Counted from the stretch's first letter, positions 21,671-31,120 are shown. The stretch is 64,000 bases of DNA from Pseudoxanthomonas sp. PXM01 (GCF_014851815.1 NZ_JACVAJ010000001.1:558001-622000), one strand, 5' to 3'. A program made the numbers and translations. Notes: generated from the letters alone by a model not told the origin.

Positions 21671-23287
21671 TCAGGCCGCGGTGCGGTAGTTGTCCTGCAT
21701 GGGATACGTCCGCGCGTACAACGCGAAGGCCAGTGCCGCCACGAACGCGAAGCCGGCGAAGAAGAACATCAGGAAGGCGTTCTCGGTCCAGCCCTGTGAC
21801 TGGATCCAGCCGATCACCGCCGGATCGCGGACGCTGGCATTGGTCAGCAGCACCCACAGGCCGCCAAAGCTGCTGGTCAGGTACCAGAACGCCATGATCA
21901 CGCCCTTCATCGCCATCGGCGCCTGGCTGTAGGCGAACTCCAGCGCGGTCGCCGACACCAGCACTTCACCGAACGTCAGCAGCAGATAGGGCAGCGTCTG
22001 CCACGCCAGCGACACCTGCTCACCCTCGTCCATCTGCAGTTGCAGCATGCCGGCGACGATCCACGACAGCGCGGAGATGGCGATGCCCCAGCCCATCCGG
22101 CGCAGCGCGGTGACGTTGAAACCCATCTTCCGCAGCGCCGGGTACAGCACCAGATTATTAAACGGGATCAGCAGCAGGACCATCAGCGGATTCAGGGCCT
22201 GCATCTGCGTGGCATCCTTCACCAGCCAGCTCGGCCACCACCACAGGTCATGCGGAATCACCATCGCCTTGCCCTGGATGACCCAGGTGGAGGCCTTCTG
22301 GTCGAACAGCGACCAGAACGGCGTGACCAGTGCGAACACGATCAGAATGCGCAGTACCGACCGCACACCCTCGATCGCGGCATCCGGGTGCAGACCCCTC
22401 GCGCGCTCCAGCTGAATCGATGCACCGAAGCCGACACCCGCGATGATCGCGCCCAGCGCGAGGCAGGCCGTGATGACGAAACCCCACGGTTCGGGCCAGA
22501 GGCCGACACCCGCAAACTTCAACGCCCACAATGCCAGCATCACGACCGCAGCCACCATACCGACGACAGCAACCAACGTGCCAAAGCCGAAGCCTTTGAC
22601 CAGCAACGCGCTGCGCACGATGTTGAGGAAGGAGTCCGGATCGTTGCCGCGCGACGGCGGCACGTTGACGTACTTGTCGCGACCCAGCCAGAAAATGAAA
22701 GTCGCGATGAACATCAGGATGCCCGGGATGCCGAACGCCCACGCCGGACCCCAGCTGCGGAGCACCAGCGGCATCAGCAGCGAGGCGAAGAACGAACCGA
22801 AGTTGATGATCCAGTAGAACGCGTCGAAGACGAGCTTCGCCTTGCTCTTGTTCGACTGGTCGAACTGGTCGCCGCAGAACGTCACCACCAGCGGTTTGAT
22901 GCCGCCCGAGCCCAAGGCGATCAGGAACAGGCCGGTATAGAACCCGGTGGCATTGCTCTCGAACAGCGCCAGGCACGCATGGCCGGCGCAGTAGATCAGC
23001 GAGAACCAGAGGACGGTGTTGTACTTGCCGAAGTAACGGTCCGACAGCCAGCCGCCCAGCAGCGGGAAGAAGTACACGCCGATGACGAAGCTGTGGAACA
23101 GGTCCTTGGCGGCGCCTTCGCGTGCGGCCTGGTCCGGCAGATAGGCCAGCAGCACCGAACTGATCAGGAACGGTACCAGGATGTTGCGCATCCCGTAGAA
23201 GCTGAACCGCTCGCACGCCTCGTTGCCGATGATGTAGGGGATCTGGCGGGGCATGCGGCCCTGGTTGGCTTCTGCGGTCGTGCTCAT
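21671..23287 (-). CDS. POT-family proton-dependent oligopeptide transporter
   Basis: A 538-residue major-facilitator protein with roughly 12-14 membrane helices that imports di- and tripeptides with protons. The family's ExxER motif is ACERFSFYGMRN near residue 25. GGWLSDRYFGKYNT and GSGGIKPLVVTFCGDQF are the two PTR2 signatures, and EFAYSQAP lies in helix 10. The rhomboid gene follows closely, and an M14 peptidase gene diverges upstream, so peptide handling is clustered here. Confidence 0.95.
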   Translation of the reverse strand: MSTTAEANQGRMPRQIPYIIGNEACERFSFYGMRNILVPFLISSVLLAYLPDQAAREGAAKDLFHSFVIGVYFFPLLGGWLSDRYFGKYNTVLWFSLIYCAGHACLALFESNATGFYTGLFLIALGSGGIKPLVVTFCGDQFDQSNKSKAKLVFDAFYWIINFGSFFASLLMPLVLRSWGPAWAFGIPGILMFIATFIFWLGRDKYVNVPPSRGNDPDSFLNIVRSALLVKGFGFGTLVAVVGMVAAVVMLALWALKFAGVGLWPEPWGFVITACLALGAIIAGVGFGASIQLERARGLHPDAAIEGVRSVLRILIVFALVTPFWSLFDQKASTWVIQGKAMVIPHDLWWWPSWLVKDATQMQALNPLMVLLLIPFNNLVLYPALRKMGFNVTALRRMGWGIAISALSWIVAGMLQLQMDEGEQVSLAWQTLPYLLLTFGEVLVSATALEFAYSQAPMAMKGVIMAFWYLTSSFGGLWVLLTNASVRDPAVIGWIQSQGWTENAFLMFFFAGFAFVAALAFALYARTYPMQDNYRTAA

Positions 23288-23435
23288 CCGATCTTCCGGT
23301 GAAAAAGTCCCGGAAGGTTACCGTATCCGCCCGCACAGGGTCGAACCACGGGCCCCTCGCAAGCAGGCAAATGGGGACTGGGACTGACCGCGATTGCCGG
23401 GCATCATGCGCCCCTGCCCTGTTCAGGAATTCCCC

Positions 23436-25190
23436 ATGCTGCGACCGCTCTGCGCCTCCCTGCTGCTGGCCCTGGTACCGCTGGCGAACGCCCAGTCCGC
23501 ATTGACCACGGTGTCCGAGCGTTCGGGCTTCCTCGAGACCGGTCGCTATGAAGAAGTGAGCGCCCTGTGCGATGCCTTTGCGCGCCAGTATCCGAAGGCC
23601 GTGCGCTGCACCACCTTCGGTACCACGCCGGAAGGTCGGCCGATGAAGGCACTGGTGGCCTCCACCAGCGGCGCGTTGACGCCGGAGCAGGCACAGCGTC
23701 GCGGCCTGCCCGTCGTGCTGATCCAGGGCGGCATCCACGCCGGCGAGATCGACGGCAAGGACGCAGGATTCCTCGCACTGCGCGAAGTGCTGGAAGGCAA
23801 GGCCGCGGCCGGCGCGCTGGACAAGCTGGTATGGGTGTTCGTGCCGGTGTTCAACGTCGACGGCCATGAGCGCTTCGGCGCCTGGAACCGCCCCAACCAG
23901 CGCGGCCCGAAGGAAATGGGCTGGCGCACCACCGCGCAGAACTACAACCTCAACCGCGACTACCTGAAGGCCGACACGCCGGAGATGCAGGCGATGCTGC
24001 AGCTGGTGCAGCGCTGGGATCCGCTGGTGACCGTGGACCTGCATGCCACGAACGGCGCCCAGTTCGAACACGACATCTCGATCCAGGTCGAGCCCGTGCA
24101 CGCCGGCGATGCCGGACTGCGCAAGGCCGGCCTGGCGTTGCGCACGGGCGTCACCGAAGACCTGGCCAAGCAAGGCTCGCTGCCCCTGCCCTACTACCCT
24201 TCTTTTTTGGTGCAGGACGATCCCACCTCCGGCTTCGAGGACAGCGTGCCGCCGCCGCGCTTCTCGCACGGCTACTACCTGCTGCGCAACCGCATCGCGA
24301 TACTGGTCGAGACGCATTCGTGGAAGGAGTATCCGGTCCGCGTGCGCATCACCCGCAACACCGTGGTGTCGGTACTCGATCTTGTCGCCCGCGACGGCGC
24401 CGCCTGGCTGTCCGCGGCGAAACAGGCGGACACCGCCGCCGCCGGATTGGGTGGACAACGGGAACCGCTGACCTATGTCGCGGCGCCCACGGCACGCACC
24501 GTGGATTTCCGTGGTTACGCCTACACGCGCACCAGGTCCGAGGTCTCTGGCGCACTGATGACGCGCTACGACGAGACCACGCCTCAGATCTGGAAGGTGC
24601 CGCTGAAGGACGACATCCGGCCGGGCGTCGTCATCGATGCGCCGAAGGCCGGTTATCTGGTGCCCGCTGCCGATGCGGCCTGGGTGGCGACGGTGCTGAA
24701 GACGCATGGTGTCGACTACCGCCTGCTGGGCAAGGCGTGGAACGGCGATGCGGGTGCGTTCCGCGCCAGCAGGAGCAGTTTCGGCAGCGGCTCGGTGGAA
24801 ACCCACCAGCGACTGACGGTCGAAGGCAGTTGGCAGCGGGGGCCGCAGAGCGTGCCAGTGGGCTCACTGTTCGTCCCCATCGCGCAGGCGAAGTCGCGCC
24901 TGGTGATGGCGCTGCTGGAACCCCTCGCGCCTGACTCGCTGCTCGCGTGGGGACGCTTCAACAACGCCTTCGAGCGCAAGGAGTACATGGAGGACTATGT
25001 GGCCGAAACCGTCGCACGCGAGATGCTGCGCGATCCTGCGGTGAAGACGGAGTTCGAGAAGAAATTGCGCGAGGACAAGGCCTTCGCCGCCGACCCCAAC
25101 GCGCGGTTGGAGTTCTTCTACCGTCGCCACCCGTCATGGGACGAGCGTTACCAGCTGTATCCGGTGCTGCGCGTGGACGTGATTCCCTGA
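23436..25190 (+). CDS. Secreted M14-family zinc carboxypeptidase-like protein
   Basis: A 584-residue protein with a 19-residue signal peptide ending ANA. Zinc ligands are the HxxE of GGIHAGEIDGKD (about residue 108) and the His of TVDLHATNG (about 203). The catalytic Glu is in LVETHSW. It is longer than classic carboxypeptidase A and belongs to the bacterial M14 subgroup with a C-terminal extra domain. AGGA precedes ATG 23436; an in-frame ATG at 23406 would add 10 residues before the signal. It is divergent from the peptide transporter. Confidence 0.88.
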   Translation: MLRPLCASLLLALVPLANAQSALTTVSERSGFLETGRYEEVSALCDAFARQYPKAVRCTTFGTTPEGRPMKALVASTSGALTPEQAQRRGLPVVLIQGGIHAGEIDGKDAGFLALREVLEGKAAAGALDKLVWVFVPVFNVDGHERFGAWNRPNQRGPKEMGWRTTAQNYNLNRDYLKADTPEMQAMLQLVQRWDPLVTVDLHATNGAQFEHDISIQVEPVHAGDAGLRKAGLALRTGVTEDLAKQGSLPLPYYPSFLVQDDPTSGFEDSVPPPRFSHGYYLLRNRIAILVETHSWKEYPVRVRITRNTVVSVLDLVARDGAAWLSAAKQADTAAAGLGGQREPLTYVAAPTARTVDFRGYAYTRTRSEVSGALMTRYDETTPQIWKVPLKDDIRPGVVIDAPKAGYLVPAADAAWVATVLKTHGVDYRLLGKAWNGDAGAFRASRSSFGSGSVETHQRLTVEGSWQRGPQSVPVGSLFVPIAQAKSRLVMALLEPLAPDSLLAWGRFNNAFERKEYMEDYVAETVAREMLRDPAVKTEFEKKLREDKAFAADPNARLEFFYRRHPSWDERYQLYPVLRVDVIP

Positions 25191-25204
25191 GGTCCCGCTG
25201 CTTC

Positions 25205-25300
25205 TGTAGGAGCGACGTAAGTCGCGACCTGAAACATTCAGCGCCATCGAACCATCACGTCGGACGCAGGCGTGCGGTCGCGACTTGCGTCGCTCCTACA
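25205..25300. repeat. Inverted pair of REP-type units (TGTAGGAGCGAC family)
   Basis: TGTAGGAGCGACGTAAGTCG (25205-) and its near reverse complement ending CGTCGCTCCTACA (to 25300) enclose 46 bases. Each unit is itself palindromic (GCGAC-GTAA-GTCGC). The same family recurs at 36970-37035. It lies between the convergent peptidase and GST genes and could end both transcripts. Confidence 0.85.
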
Positions 25301-25311
25301 GGGAGAAATAC

Positions 25312-26064
25312 TTATCCCAAGCGCATCAATCCATACCGCGGTGAGGCGTCACCGCATGTCGTCTCGGTCAGCGGCGCCCCCATCGCGGCGAGCAGGCCGC
25401 GCTGCTCCGGCAGCGGCGTACGCAGCATGCCGTCTTCGTAGGCCGCCAGCGTGCGGAACGCCGGAAGCGCCCACGCGCGCTCGAGGAACGCGGCTACGCG
25501 CGGCCAGCGCGCGGCATCGACCTGGTAGCGCACGAACACGGCATTGCGGAAGAACGCCGCGATGCTGATGTCGGCGACACACAGTTCACCGAACAACCAG
25601 CCATCCAACGGCAGCTGCGCCTCGAGGTAGTCCAGTCCCACCGGCAGTTCTTCTTCGCGGGCCCGCCGCACGACGTCCTCGTCGGTGCCTTCGTTGAACA
25701 GGAACCGACGCACGCCCTTCTGGAAAAACATGCGCCAGATGATGACATCGCCAAGATAGGAATCCGCGTACTCCTCCAGCCAGCGCGCCCTCGCCCGTTG
25801 CACCGCGTCGGCCGGATACAGCGAAAACTCGGGGAAGCGGTCCTGCAGGTACTCGCAGATCACGGTGGAATCGTTGAGTACGAGTTCGCCATCGATCAGC
25901 ACGGGGATGCGCCGCAGCGGGCTGAGCCGGCTGAACGCCTCGTTGCCCACGAACGGCGCGATCGGGTCGATGCGGTATGGGATGCCCTTCAGCTCCAGGC
26001 AGACCAGCACCTTGCGCACGTAAGGCGACAGGTAGTTGCCGATGATCGTCAGCGGTTCGCTCAT
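25312..26064 (-). CDS. Glutathione S-transferase family protein
   Basis: A 250-residue protein with an N-terminal thioredoxin-fold domain (IIGNYLSPYVRKVLVCLELKG, then RRIPVLIDGELVLNDSTVICEYL) and an all-helical C-terminal domain with the N-capping motif ELCVADISIAAF. The start ATG 26064 is preceded by a region without a strong ribosome binding site. Substrates cannot be read from the sequence. The ZIP transporter is upstream on the same strand with about 50 bases between. Confidence 0.9.
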   Translation of the reverse strand: MSEPLTIIGNYLSPYVRKVLVCLELKGIPYRIDPIAPFVGNEAFSRLSPLRRIPVLIDGELVLNDSTVICEYLQDRFPEFSLYPADAVQRARARWLEEYADSYLGDVIIWRMFFQKGVRRFLFNEGTDEDVVRRAREEELPVGLDYLEAQLPLDGWLFGELCVADISIAAFFRNAVFVRYQVDAARWPRVAAFLERAWALPAFRTLAAYEDGMLRTPLPEQRGLLAAMGAPLTETTCGDASPRYGLMRLG

Positions 26065-26115
26065 GCCGGTACTCCGTCGGGGACGACGGCAGCCTGCGCA
26101 ACCTGCGGCGCGTGG

Positions 26116-26997
26116 TCAACCCAGCGCAGTATCCAGCGCCATCATCAGGCAGAAACCGATCGCAAGGCCCAGCGATGCCGTCGCCCCATGACCATGGCGG
26201 TTCGATTCCGGAATCACGCTATGGCCGACCGCGATCAGCATGGCGCCGGCGGCGAACGCCAGGCCCCACGGCAGCAGCAGCGCTGAGAATGCCACTGCCC
26301 ATGCGCTCAGCACCGCTGCGACCGGCTCCGCCACGCCCGACAAGGCACCGATGAAGACCGCCTTGCTGCGCGCCATGCCGGCACCGGCGAGGATCAGCGC
26401 CACCACCAGCCCTTCCGGCACATCCTGCAGCGAGATGCCCATCGCCAAGCCTTCCGCCCCACTCAGGCCGCCACCGGCTGCGACACCGACCGCCATGCCT
26501 TCGGGCACGTTGTGCAGCACGATGGCCAGCACGAACAGCATCACCCGCGACGGCACGAGGTGCCGGTTCGCGTCGCGCGGATCCTCCACCGTGCTCCGAT
26601 CCAGCGCCAGCAAAGCCAGCGCGCCCAGCATCACACCCGCACTGATCAGACCGGCCGCGCCCCAGGCCGAATAGCCCGCGCGTGTCGCTGCATCAAGTCC
26701 CGGCAACACCAGCGAGAACGCCGTGGCCGCCAGCATCACGCCCGCGCCGAACCCGAGCAGGCCGTCCGCCAGTTGCTGCGGCAGGCGCTTCACCACCCAG
26801 ACCGGCATCGCACCCAGTGCCGTAGCCAGCGCGCACAGGGCACCGCCCCGCAACGCGCGCCGTATGCCGCTGGCATCGTCCACGGGAATCGTGTCGACCA
26901 GCCACAGGGACACCACTACGATCGACAGCACGGCGACCACGAACGGCCACGCGACACTCGCACGGGTATAGGCGAACGGCTGCAGGACGCGATTCAT
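26116..26997 (-). CDS. ZIP-family divalent metal transporter
   Basis: A 293-residue membrane protein with about eight helices. The helix IV metal site is HNVPEGMAVGVA and the helix V site is SLQDVPEGLVVALIL. The loop before helix IV has the polar, Asp/Arg-rich DRSTVEDPRDANRH. It resembles ZupT and GufA zinc or iron importers. ATG 26997 is preferred because GGAG lies upstream, rather than the longer frame to 27045. The preferred metal is unknown; no Fur or Zur box was recognised. Confidence 0.92.
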   Translation of the reverse strand: MNRVLQPFAYTRASVAWPFVVAVLSIVVVSLWLVDTIPVDDASGIRRALRGGALCALATALGAMPVWVVKRLPQQLADGLLGFGAGVMLAATAFSLVLPGLDAATRAGYSAWGAAGLISAGVMLGALALLALDRSTVEDPRDANRHLVPSRVMLFVLAIVLHNVPEGMAVGVAAGGGLSGAEGLAMGISLQDVPEGLVVALILAGAGMARSKAVFIGALSGVAEPVAAVLSAWAVAFSALLLPWGLAFAAGAMLIAVGHSVIPESNRHGHGATASLGLAIGFCLMMALDTALG

Positions 26998-27101
26998 GCG
27001 GTTGCTCCATGCCCGGTGCGACGTCGAGGCCGATACTAGTCCCACGGATGCGCCGGCGCTCGTCGCAAAACTGAATCGTCGCGATCGGCGATACCGTTCG
27101 C

Positions 27102-27707
27102 CTACTTGGGCTTGGCGTACTTCCAGTTCCGCATCTTACCTTCGGCCAACCACTCGACCGCTTGCGCCAGCCGGCGTGCACGCGTGTCCTCGCGCTTGGC
27201 CCCGGTGATCCACTCGATGTAGTCGCGACGCGCACTCGCACTGAAGCTGTCGAACGCGGCCTTCGCCCCGGGGTTGCCTGCCAGCGCATCGCGCAGATCG
27301 GCCGGCACTTCCAATGCGGCGCGCGGTGCGGGTTTTGCGCGCATCGCCGTCGAAGTCGCGCCTTCGTCGATCAGGGCCATCGCCTTGCGCAACAGCGCCG
27401 TCAGTTCTCGCTTCGACGGCACGTCCTTGATCGTCGCCAGCCGTCCCAGGCTGCCCATGCCGTCGCGCGCCTTGCCTTCCGTCACCGCCGCGTGCTGCCA
27501 GAACCCGAACGACGCGTGCTGCTTGAACGCCGCCATCTGGCACAGGATGCGGCCGCCGTACTGGAACGACGGCATGCTCCATTTGATGTCCTCCTGCACC
27601 GACGGGCAGGCTGCATGCACCACGGCGCGCAGGTGCTCGAGAAGGGGACGGGCGAACGGTGCCGCCTTCGCAATGTACGCATCCACGCGCGGATCGTGAG
27701 CTGACAT
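27102..27707 (-). CDS. DUF1801 plus YdeI/OmpD-associated domain protein
   Basis: This 201-residue cytoplasmic protein begins with a DUF1801-type region (RPLLEHLRAVVHAACPSVQEDIKWSMPSFQYGG), which is the usual family start. Residues about 130-201 are the OmdA/YdeI domain (ALAGNPGAKAAFDSFSAS, then REDTRARRLAQAVEWLAEG). Members are called YdeI/OmpD-associated and their role is not known. ATG 27707 is preferred to several upstream in-frame starts because homology begins there. It is divergent from the next gene. Confidence 0.88.
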   Translation of the reverse strand: MSAHDPRVDAYIAKAAPFARPLLEHLRAVVHAACPSVQEDIKWSMPSFQYGGRILCQMAAFKQHASFGFWQHAAVTEGKARDGMGSLGRLATIKDVPSKRELTALLRKAMALIDEGATSTAMRAKPAPRAALEVPADLRDALAGNPGAKAAFDSFSASARRDYIEWITGAKREDTRARRLAQAVEWLAEGKMRNWKYAKPK

Positions 27708-27847
27708 GACGGCGACCTCCGGAGTCGCGCCACTGTAGCGCGCTTCCGTGCCGCCGGCCGCGCAACACCGTTTCCCGCGTTGACGAACCATTACGTCCGT
27801 CATCGCTAAGCTGGCGGCCCGCCACCGGACCATGAGGAGCGCGTGCG

Positions 27848-28627
27848 ATGTTCCGTCCCCTGCTGACCACCGCCTGCCTGCTCGCGCTCGCGGCCTGCCA
27901 GTCGCCAGCCATCGCGCCGACGTCCGGCGACACGTCCGTCGCTCCGCAGCCCGTAACCGCGATCCAGGGCCGCGCCCTCTATCTCGAGCGGATCGCGCCG
28001 CCGCCCGGCGCGGTCCTCAGCGTGCAATTGATCGACAACCAGCTGGCCGATACACCTGCCGCGGTCATCGCCAGCGCCGACATCGCCGAGGTCAAAGGCC
28101 CTCCGTTCGTCTTCGCCCTGCCCTACGACCCCGCCAAGCTGCGGCCTAACGGGCTGTACGGCCTGCACGCCGGCCTGCGCGATGCCCAGGGCACGCTGTG
28201 GTTCGTCACCGACACGCGCGTGCCGGTGACGCCGGGCTCTTCCGCGCCAGTGGAGTTCCGTATGGTGCGAGCCGGCGGCGACCCGGTGGCGCCGGTGGCT
28301 GGCACGCCTTGGGAGCAGGCCAAGGCACGCGGCAGCGTGTTCCGCGGCATCGGCACCGAACCCGGCTGGTCGGTGGAAGTCGGCGACGGTACGACGCCTC
28401 GCTTGTCCGCCGACCTGGACTACGGCGAACGCAAGGTGGAGGTCACCCAGACCCGCAGGACGTCCGACGGCTACGTCGGCAGCACCGGCGATGGCCTGGC
28501 CGTATCGCTGACGACGAAGAAGGAATCCTGCAGCGACGGCATGAGCGACACCGAGTATCCGGCCTCGGCGATCCTGACCGTCGCCGGCAAGACCTATCGC
28601 GGCTGCGGCCGCTTCCTGACGGAATGA
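27848..28627 (+). CDS. YbaY-type lipoprotein with C-terminal COG3650-like domain
   Basis: A 259-residue lipoprotein with lipobox LAAC followed by QSP. The N-terminal half matches YbaY/HslJ-like small lipoproteins (YLERIAPPPGAVLSVQLID, PFVFALPYDPAKL). The C-terminal half, from about residue 160, has the pattern FRGIGTEPGWSVEV, then YGG-type strand and CSDGMSDTEYP, which resembles the COG3650 membrane proteins. The role of either domain is not known. Eight bases separate its stop from the RNase start, suggesting one operon with RNase and barstar. Confidence 0.85.
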   Translation: MFRPLLTTACLLALAACQSPAIAPTSGDTSVAPQPVTAIQGRALYLERIAPPPGAVLSVQLIDNQLADTPAAVIASADIAEVKGPPFVFALPYDPAKLRPNGLYGLHAGLRDAQGTLWFVTDTRVPVTPGSSAPVEFRMVRAGGDPVAPVAGTPWEQAKARGSVFRGIGTEPGWSVEVGDGTTPRLSADLDYGERKVEVTQTRRTSDGYVGSTGDGLAVSLTTKKESCSDGMSDTEYPASAILTVAGKTYRGCGRFLTE

Positions 28628-28634
28628 TGCCCGC

Positions 28635-29204
28635 ATGAGTCGACGTTCCCGCGCACGCCGCCAGAGCCGCCAACGCCTTCCGCTGTTCGCCTTTCTTGCA
28701 CTCCTGGTACTGGGCGCAGGCGCCTGGTGGTGGTCGCAGCGCGACGAAGCGCCCACCGCCGCGGCCACCACCACACAGCAGGCTCCCCATCCGAAGCACA
28801 CCAGCGCCGAACTCGCGCTGCCGCCGGTGGAGCAGACCCGTCCGGGCGAACTCGCCGGCGAGGTGCCCGACGTCGCACCACCCGCCGCGCCGTCCACGTC
28901 GCGTAGCACCGATGTGCTGCCGGCCTTCCTTCCGGCGGAAGCGCGGCGGACGCTTGACCTGATCCAACGCGGCGGGCCATTCCCGCACCGGCAGGACGGC
29001 AGCGTGTTCCAGAACCGCGAGGGCCGGCTGCCGCGACAGGCGCGCGGCTATTACCGCGAGTACACCGTGGATACGCCGGGTCTCGACCACCGCGGCGCAC
29101 GGCGCATCGTCGCCGGCGGACAGCCGCCGCGCGAGTACTACTACACCGACGACCACTACGAGAGTTTCCGTCGGTTCGAGATCGGCACCGGAGACGCGCC
29201 ATGA
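28635..29204 (+). CDS. Membrane-anchored N1/T1-type ribonuclease (barnase/RNase Sa family)
   Basis: This 189-residue protein starts with a basic stretch and a membrane helix (about residues 15-34), then a Pro/Thr-rich linker to residue 95, then the RNase domain. FQNREGRLP is the family hallmark. The catalytic residues, in the RNase Sa arrangement YYREYTV...RRIV...YTDDHY, are E142, R157 and H174. Such enzymes cut RNA, usually 3' of guanosine. The membrane segment suggests a periplasmic or secreted enzyme. The downstream gene, overlapping by four bases, encodes a barstar inhibitor. Confidence 0.9.
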   Translation: MSRRSRARRQSRQRLPLFAFLALLVLGAGAWWWSQRDEAPTAAATTTQQAPHPKHTSAELALPPVEQTRPGELAGEVPDVAPPAAPSTSRSTDVLPAFLPAEARRTLDLIQRGGPFPHRQDGSVFQNREGRLPRQARGYYREYTVDTPGLDHRGARRIVAGGQPPREYYYTDDHYESFRRFEIGTGDAP

Positions 29205-29635
29205 GCGAATCCGGCTTCGATCCCGGCTTGGCCGATCCCGCGCGCGCGGGCGTGTTCTTCGTCACCGAGGACGATTTGGGTCCATTGTCCGCCGTCGGTC
29301 GCGATGCCGGCCTGCTCGCCCGCCGCATCGATCTGTCCGGCTGCGACAGCAAGTCCGCGCTGCTGCTGCGCATCGCTACCGTGCTGGACTTTCCGCAGAC
29401 CTCGGGCCGCACCTGGGACGCGCTGTCCGACAGCCTGCGCGACCTGTCCTGGCTGGAAGCGCCGGGCTATGTGCTGCTGTTCGAACAGGCGCACGAACTG
29501 CGCGATCGCGCCGAGCCCGACTTCGACACCCTGCTCGACATCCTCGACGAGGCCTCGCAGTCGTGGGCCGCGGACAAGGTGCCGTTCTGGGCCTTCATCG
29601 CGCTGCCTGACGAGGATTTCCCCGACCTGCAATAG
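29201..29635 (+). CDS. Barstar family ribonuclease inhibitor
   Basis: A 144-residue protein with the barstar fold (PF01337). Residues about 35-60 hold the LARRIDLSGCDSKSALLLRIA strand and helix, and DFPQTSGRTWDALSDSLRDLSW is the inhibitory helix rich in Asp that contacts the RNase active site. The C-terminal strand is VPFWAFIALP. It begins in an ATGA overlap with the RNase gene, so inhibitor and enzyme are made together. It has no signal peptide and would guard the cytoplasm. Confidence 0.92.
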   Translation: MSESGFDPGLADPARAGVFFVTEDDLGPLSAVGRDAGLLARRIDLSGCDSKSALLLRIATVLDFPQTSGRTWDALSDSLRDLSWLEAPGYVLLFEQAHELRDRAEPDFDTLLDILDEASQSWAADKVPFWAFIALPDEDFPDLQ

Positions 29636-29675
29636 CCGGTCGGGCAGCGGCCGCGCCGATCTGCGAAAATGCCGC

Positions 29676-31052
29676 ATGCTCGATTTCACCTCTCTCCCGC
29701 TGGCGCCCGGCCTGCAGCAGGGCGTCCAGGCGCTCGGCTACACCCAGCCCACCCCGATCCAGGCCCGCAGCCTGCCCGCCATCCTCGACGGCCGCGATGT
29801 CATTGCGCAGGCGCCGACCGGCAGTGGCAAGACCGCCGCATTCGGTCTGGGCCTGCTGCACAAGCTGGACATCGCCACGGTACGCACGCAGGCGCTGGTG
29901 TTGTGCCCGACACGTGAACTGGCCGATCAGGTAGCGCAACAACTGCGCAAGCTGGCGGTCGGCCTGCCCAACCTCAAGGTGCTGACGTTGTGCGGCGGCA
30001 TGCCGCTGGAGCCGCAACTGCGCTCGCTGGAGGCGCACGACCCGCACGTGGTGGTCGGCACGCCCGGGCGTATCCAGGAGCTGCTGCGCAAGAAGGCACT
30101 GCATCTGGGCGGCGTGCGCACGCTGGTGCTGGACGAAGCCGACCGCATGCTCGACATGGGCTTCGAGGAACCGATCCGCGAGATCACCGGCAAGACCCCG
30201 AAGGACCGGCAGAGCCTGCTGTTCTCGGCCACCTTCACCGATGCCATCCGCGCGATCGCCCGCACCACGCTGCGCGATCCGCTGGAAGTGACCGTCGACG
30301 CACCGCAGGAACAGGCGGTGATCGAACAGCGCTTCCTGCAGGTCGATCCCGCCCGCAAGCAGACGGCGCTGGCCGGCCTGCTCGCCCAGTACCGCGTGGA
30401 GTCCGGCGTCGTCTTCTGCAACATGCGCAAGGACGTTGACGAAGTCGCCGGCTCACTGCAGCACTTCGGATTCTCCGCGCTCGCCCTGCACGGCGACATG
30501 GAGCAGCGCGACCGCGACGAGGTGCTGGTGCGCTTCGCCAACCGCAGCTGCAACGTGCTTGTCGCCAGCGACGTCGCCGCGCGCGGGCTGGACATCGAGG
30601 ACCTGGCGCTGGTGGTCAACTACGACATGCCCAGCGATGCCGACACCTACGTGCATCGCATCGGCCGCACCGGGCGCGCGGGGCGCGACGGCCTGGCGAT
30701 CAGCCTGTGCACGCCACGCGAGCTGCCGCGTGCCGACGTCATCCAGGAACGCCTGGGCGCACCGCTGCTGTGGGACCGCCATGTGCCGACCGCACCCAAG
30801 GCGCATGCCGCACCGCCTGCGGCGATGACCACACTGCGGATCGATGCCGGCAAGACCGACAAGCTGCGCCCCGGCGACGTGCTCGGCGCACTGACCGGCG
30901 ATGCCGGTCTGTCGGCATCGGCGATCGGCAAGATCAACGTCTTCCCCACCCGCACCTACGTGGCGGTCGCACGGGACAAGGCCGGCGCCGCGCTGGCGCG
31001 CCTCAACGCAGGCAAGATCAAGGGCCGCAGCTTCCGCGTCCGCAAACTCTGA
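29676..31052 (+). CDS. dbpA: ATP-dependent RNA helicase DbpA
   Basis: DbpA is a DEAD-box helicase that remodels 23S rRNA at the hairpin 92 region during 50S assembly. The Q motif (YTQPTPIQARSLP), APTGSGKTAAFG, VLDEADRML, the SATF motif and HRIGRTGRAGR are all present. Residues about 385-458 form the C-terminal DbpA RNA-binding domain (KLRPGDVLGALTGDAGL, then GRSFRVRKL). The protein has 458 residues from ATG 29676. The longer frame upstream overlaps the barstar gene and is rejected. Confidence 0.95.
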   Translation: MLDFTSLPLAPGLQQGVQALGYTQPTPIQARSLPAILDGRDVIAQAPTGSGKTAAFGLGLLHKLDIATVRTQALVLCPTRELADQVAQQLRKLAVGLPNLKVLTLCGGMPLEPQLRSLEAHDPHVVVGTPGRIQELLRKKALHLGGVRTLVLDEADRMLDMGFEEPIREITGKTPKDRQSLLFSATFTDAIRAIARTTLRDPLEVTVDAPQEQAVIEQRFLQVDPARKQTALAGLLAQYRVESGVVFCNMRKDVDEVAGSLQHFGFSALALHGDMEQRDRDEVLVRFANRSCNVLVASDVAARGLDIEDLALVVNYDMPSDADTYVHRIGRTGRAGRDGLAISLCTPRELPRADVIQERLGAPLLWDRHVPTAPKAHAAPPAAMTTLRIDAGKTDKLRPGDVLGALTGDAGLSASAIGKINVFPTRTYVAVARDKAGAALARLNAGKIKGRSFRVRKL

Positions 31053-31064
31053 CACCCACAAACA

Positions 31065-31094
31065 AAAACGCCGGCGCTTGCGCACCGGCGTTTT
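31065..31094. terminator. Bidirectional terminator between dbpA and cspA
   Basis: AAAACGCCGG and CCGGCGTTTT form a perfect 10-bp stem around CGCTTGCGCA. The A-run on one side and T-run on the other allow termination of both convergent genes. Confidence 0.88.
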
Positions 31095-31120
31095 CTTGAA
31101 CCGAAGGGTTCAGGGCTGGA

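Noticed and set aside
22248..24806. 852-codon minus-strand frame crossing the POT and M14 genes
   Set aside because: It is a shadow of both genes; the sequence is Arg/Gly/His-rich and crosses two promoters.
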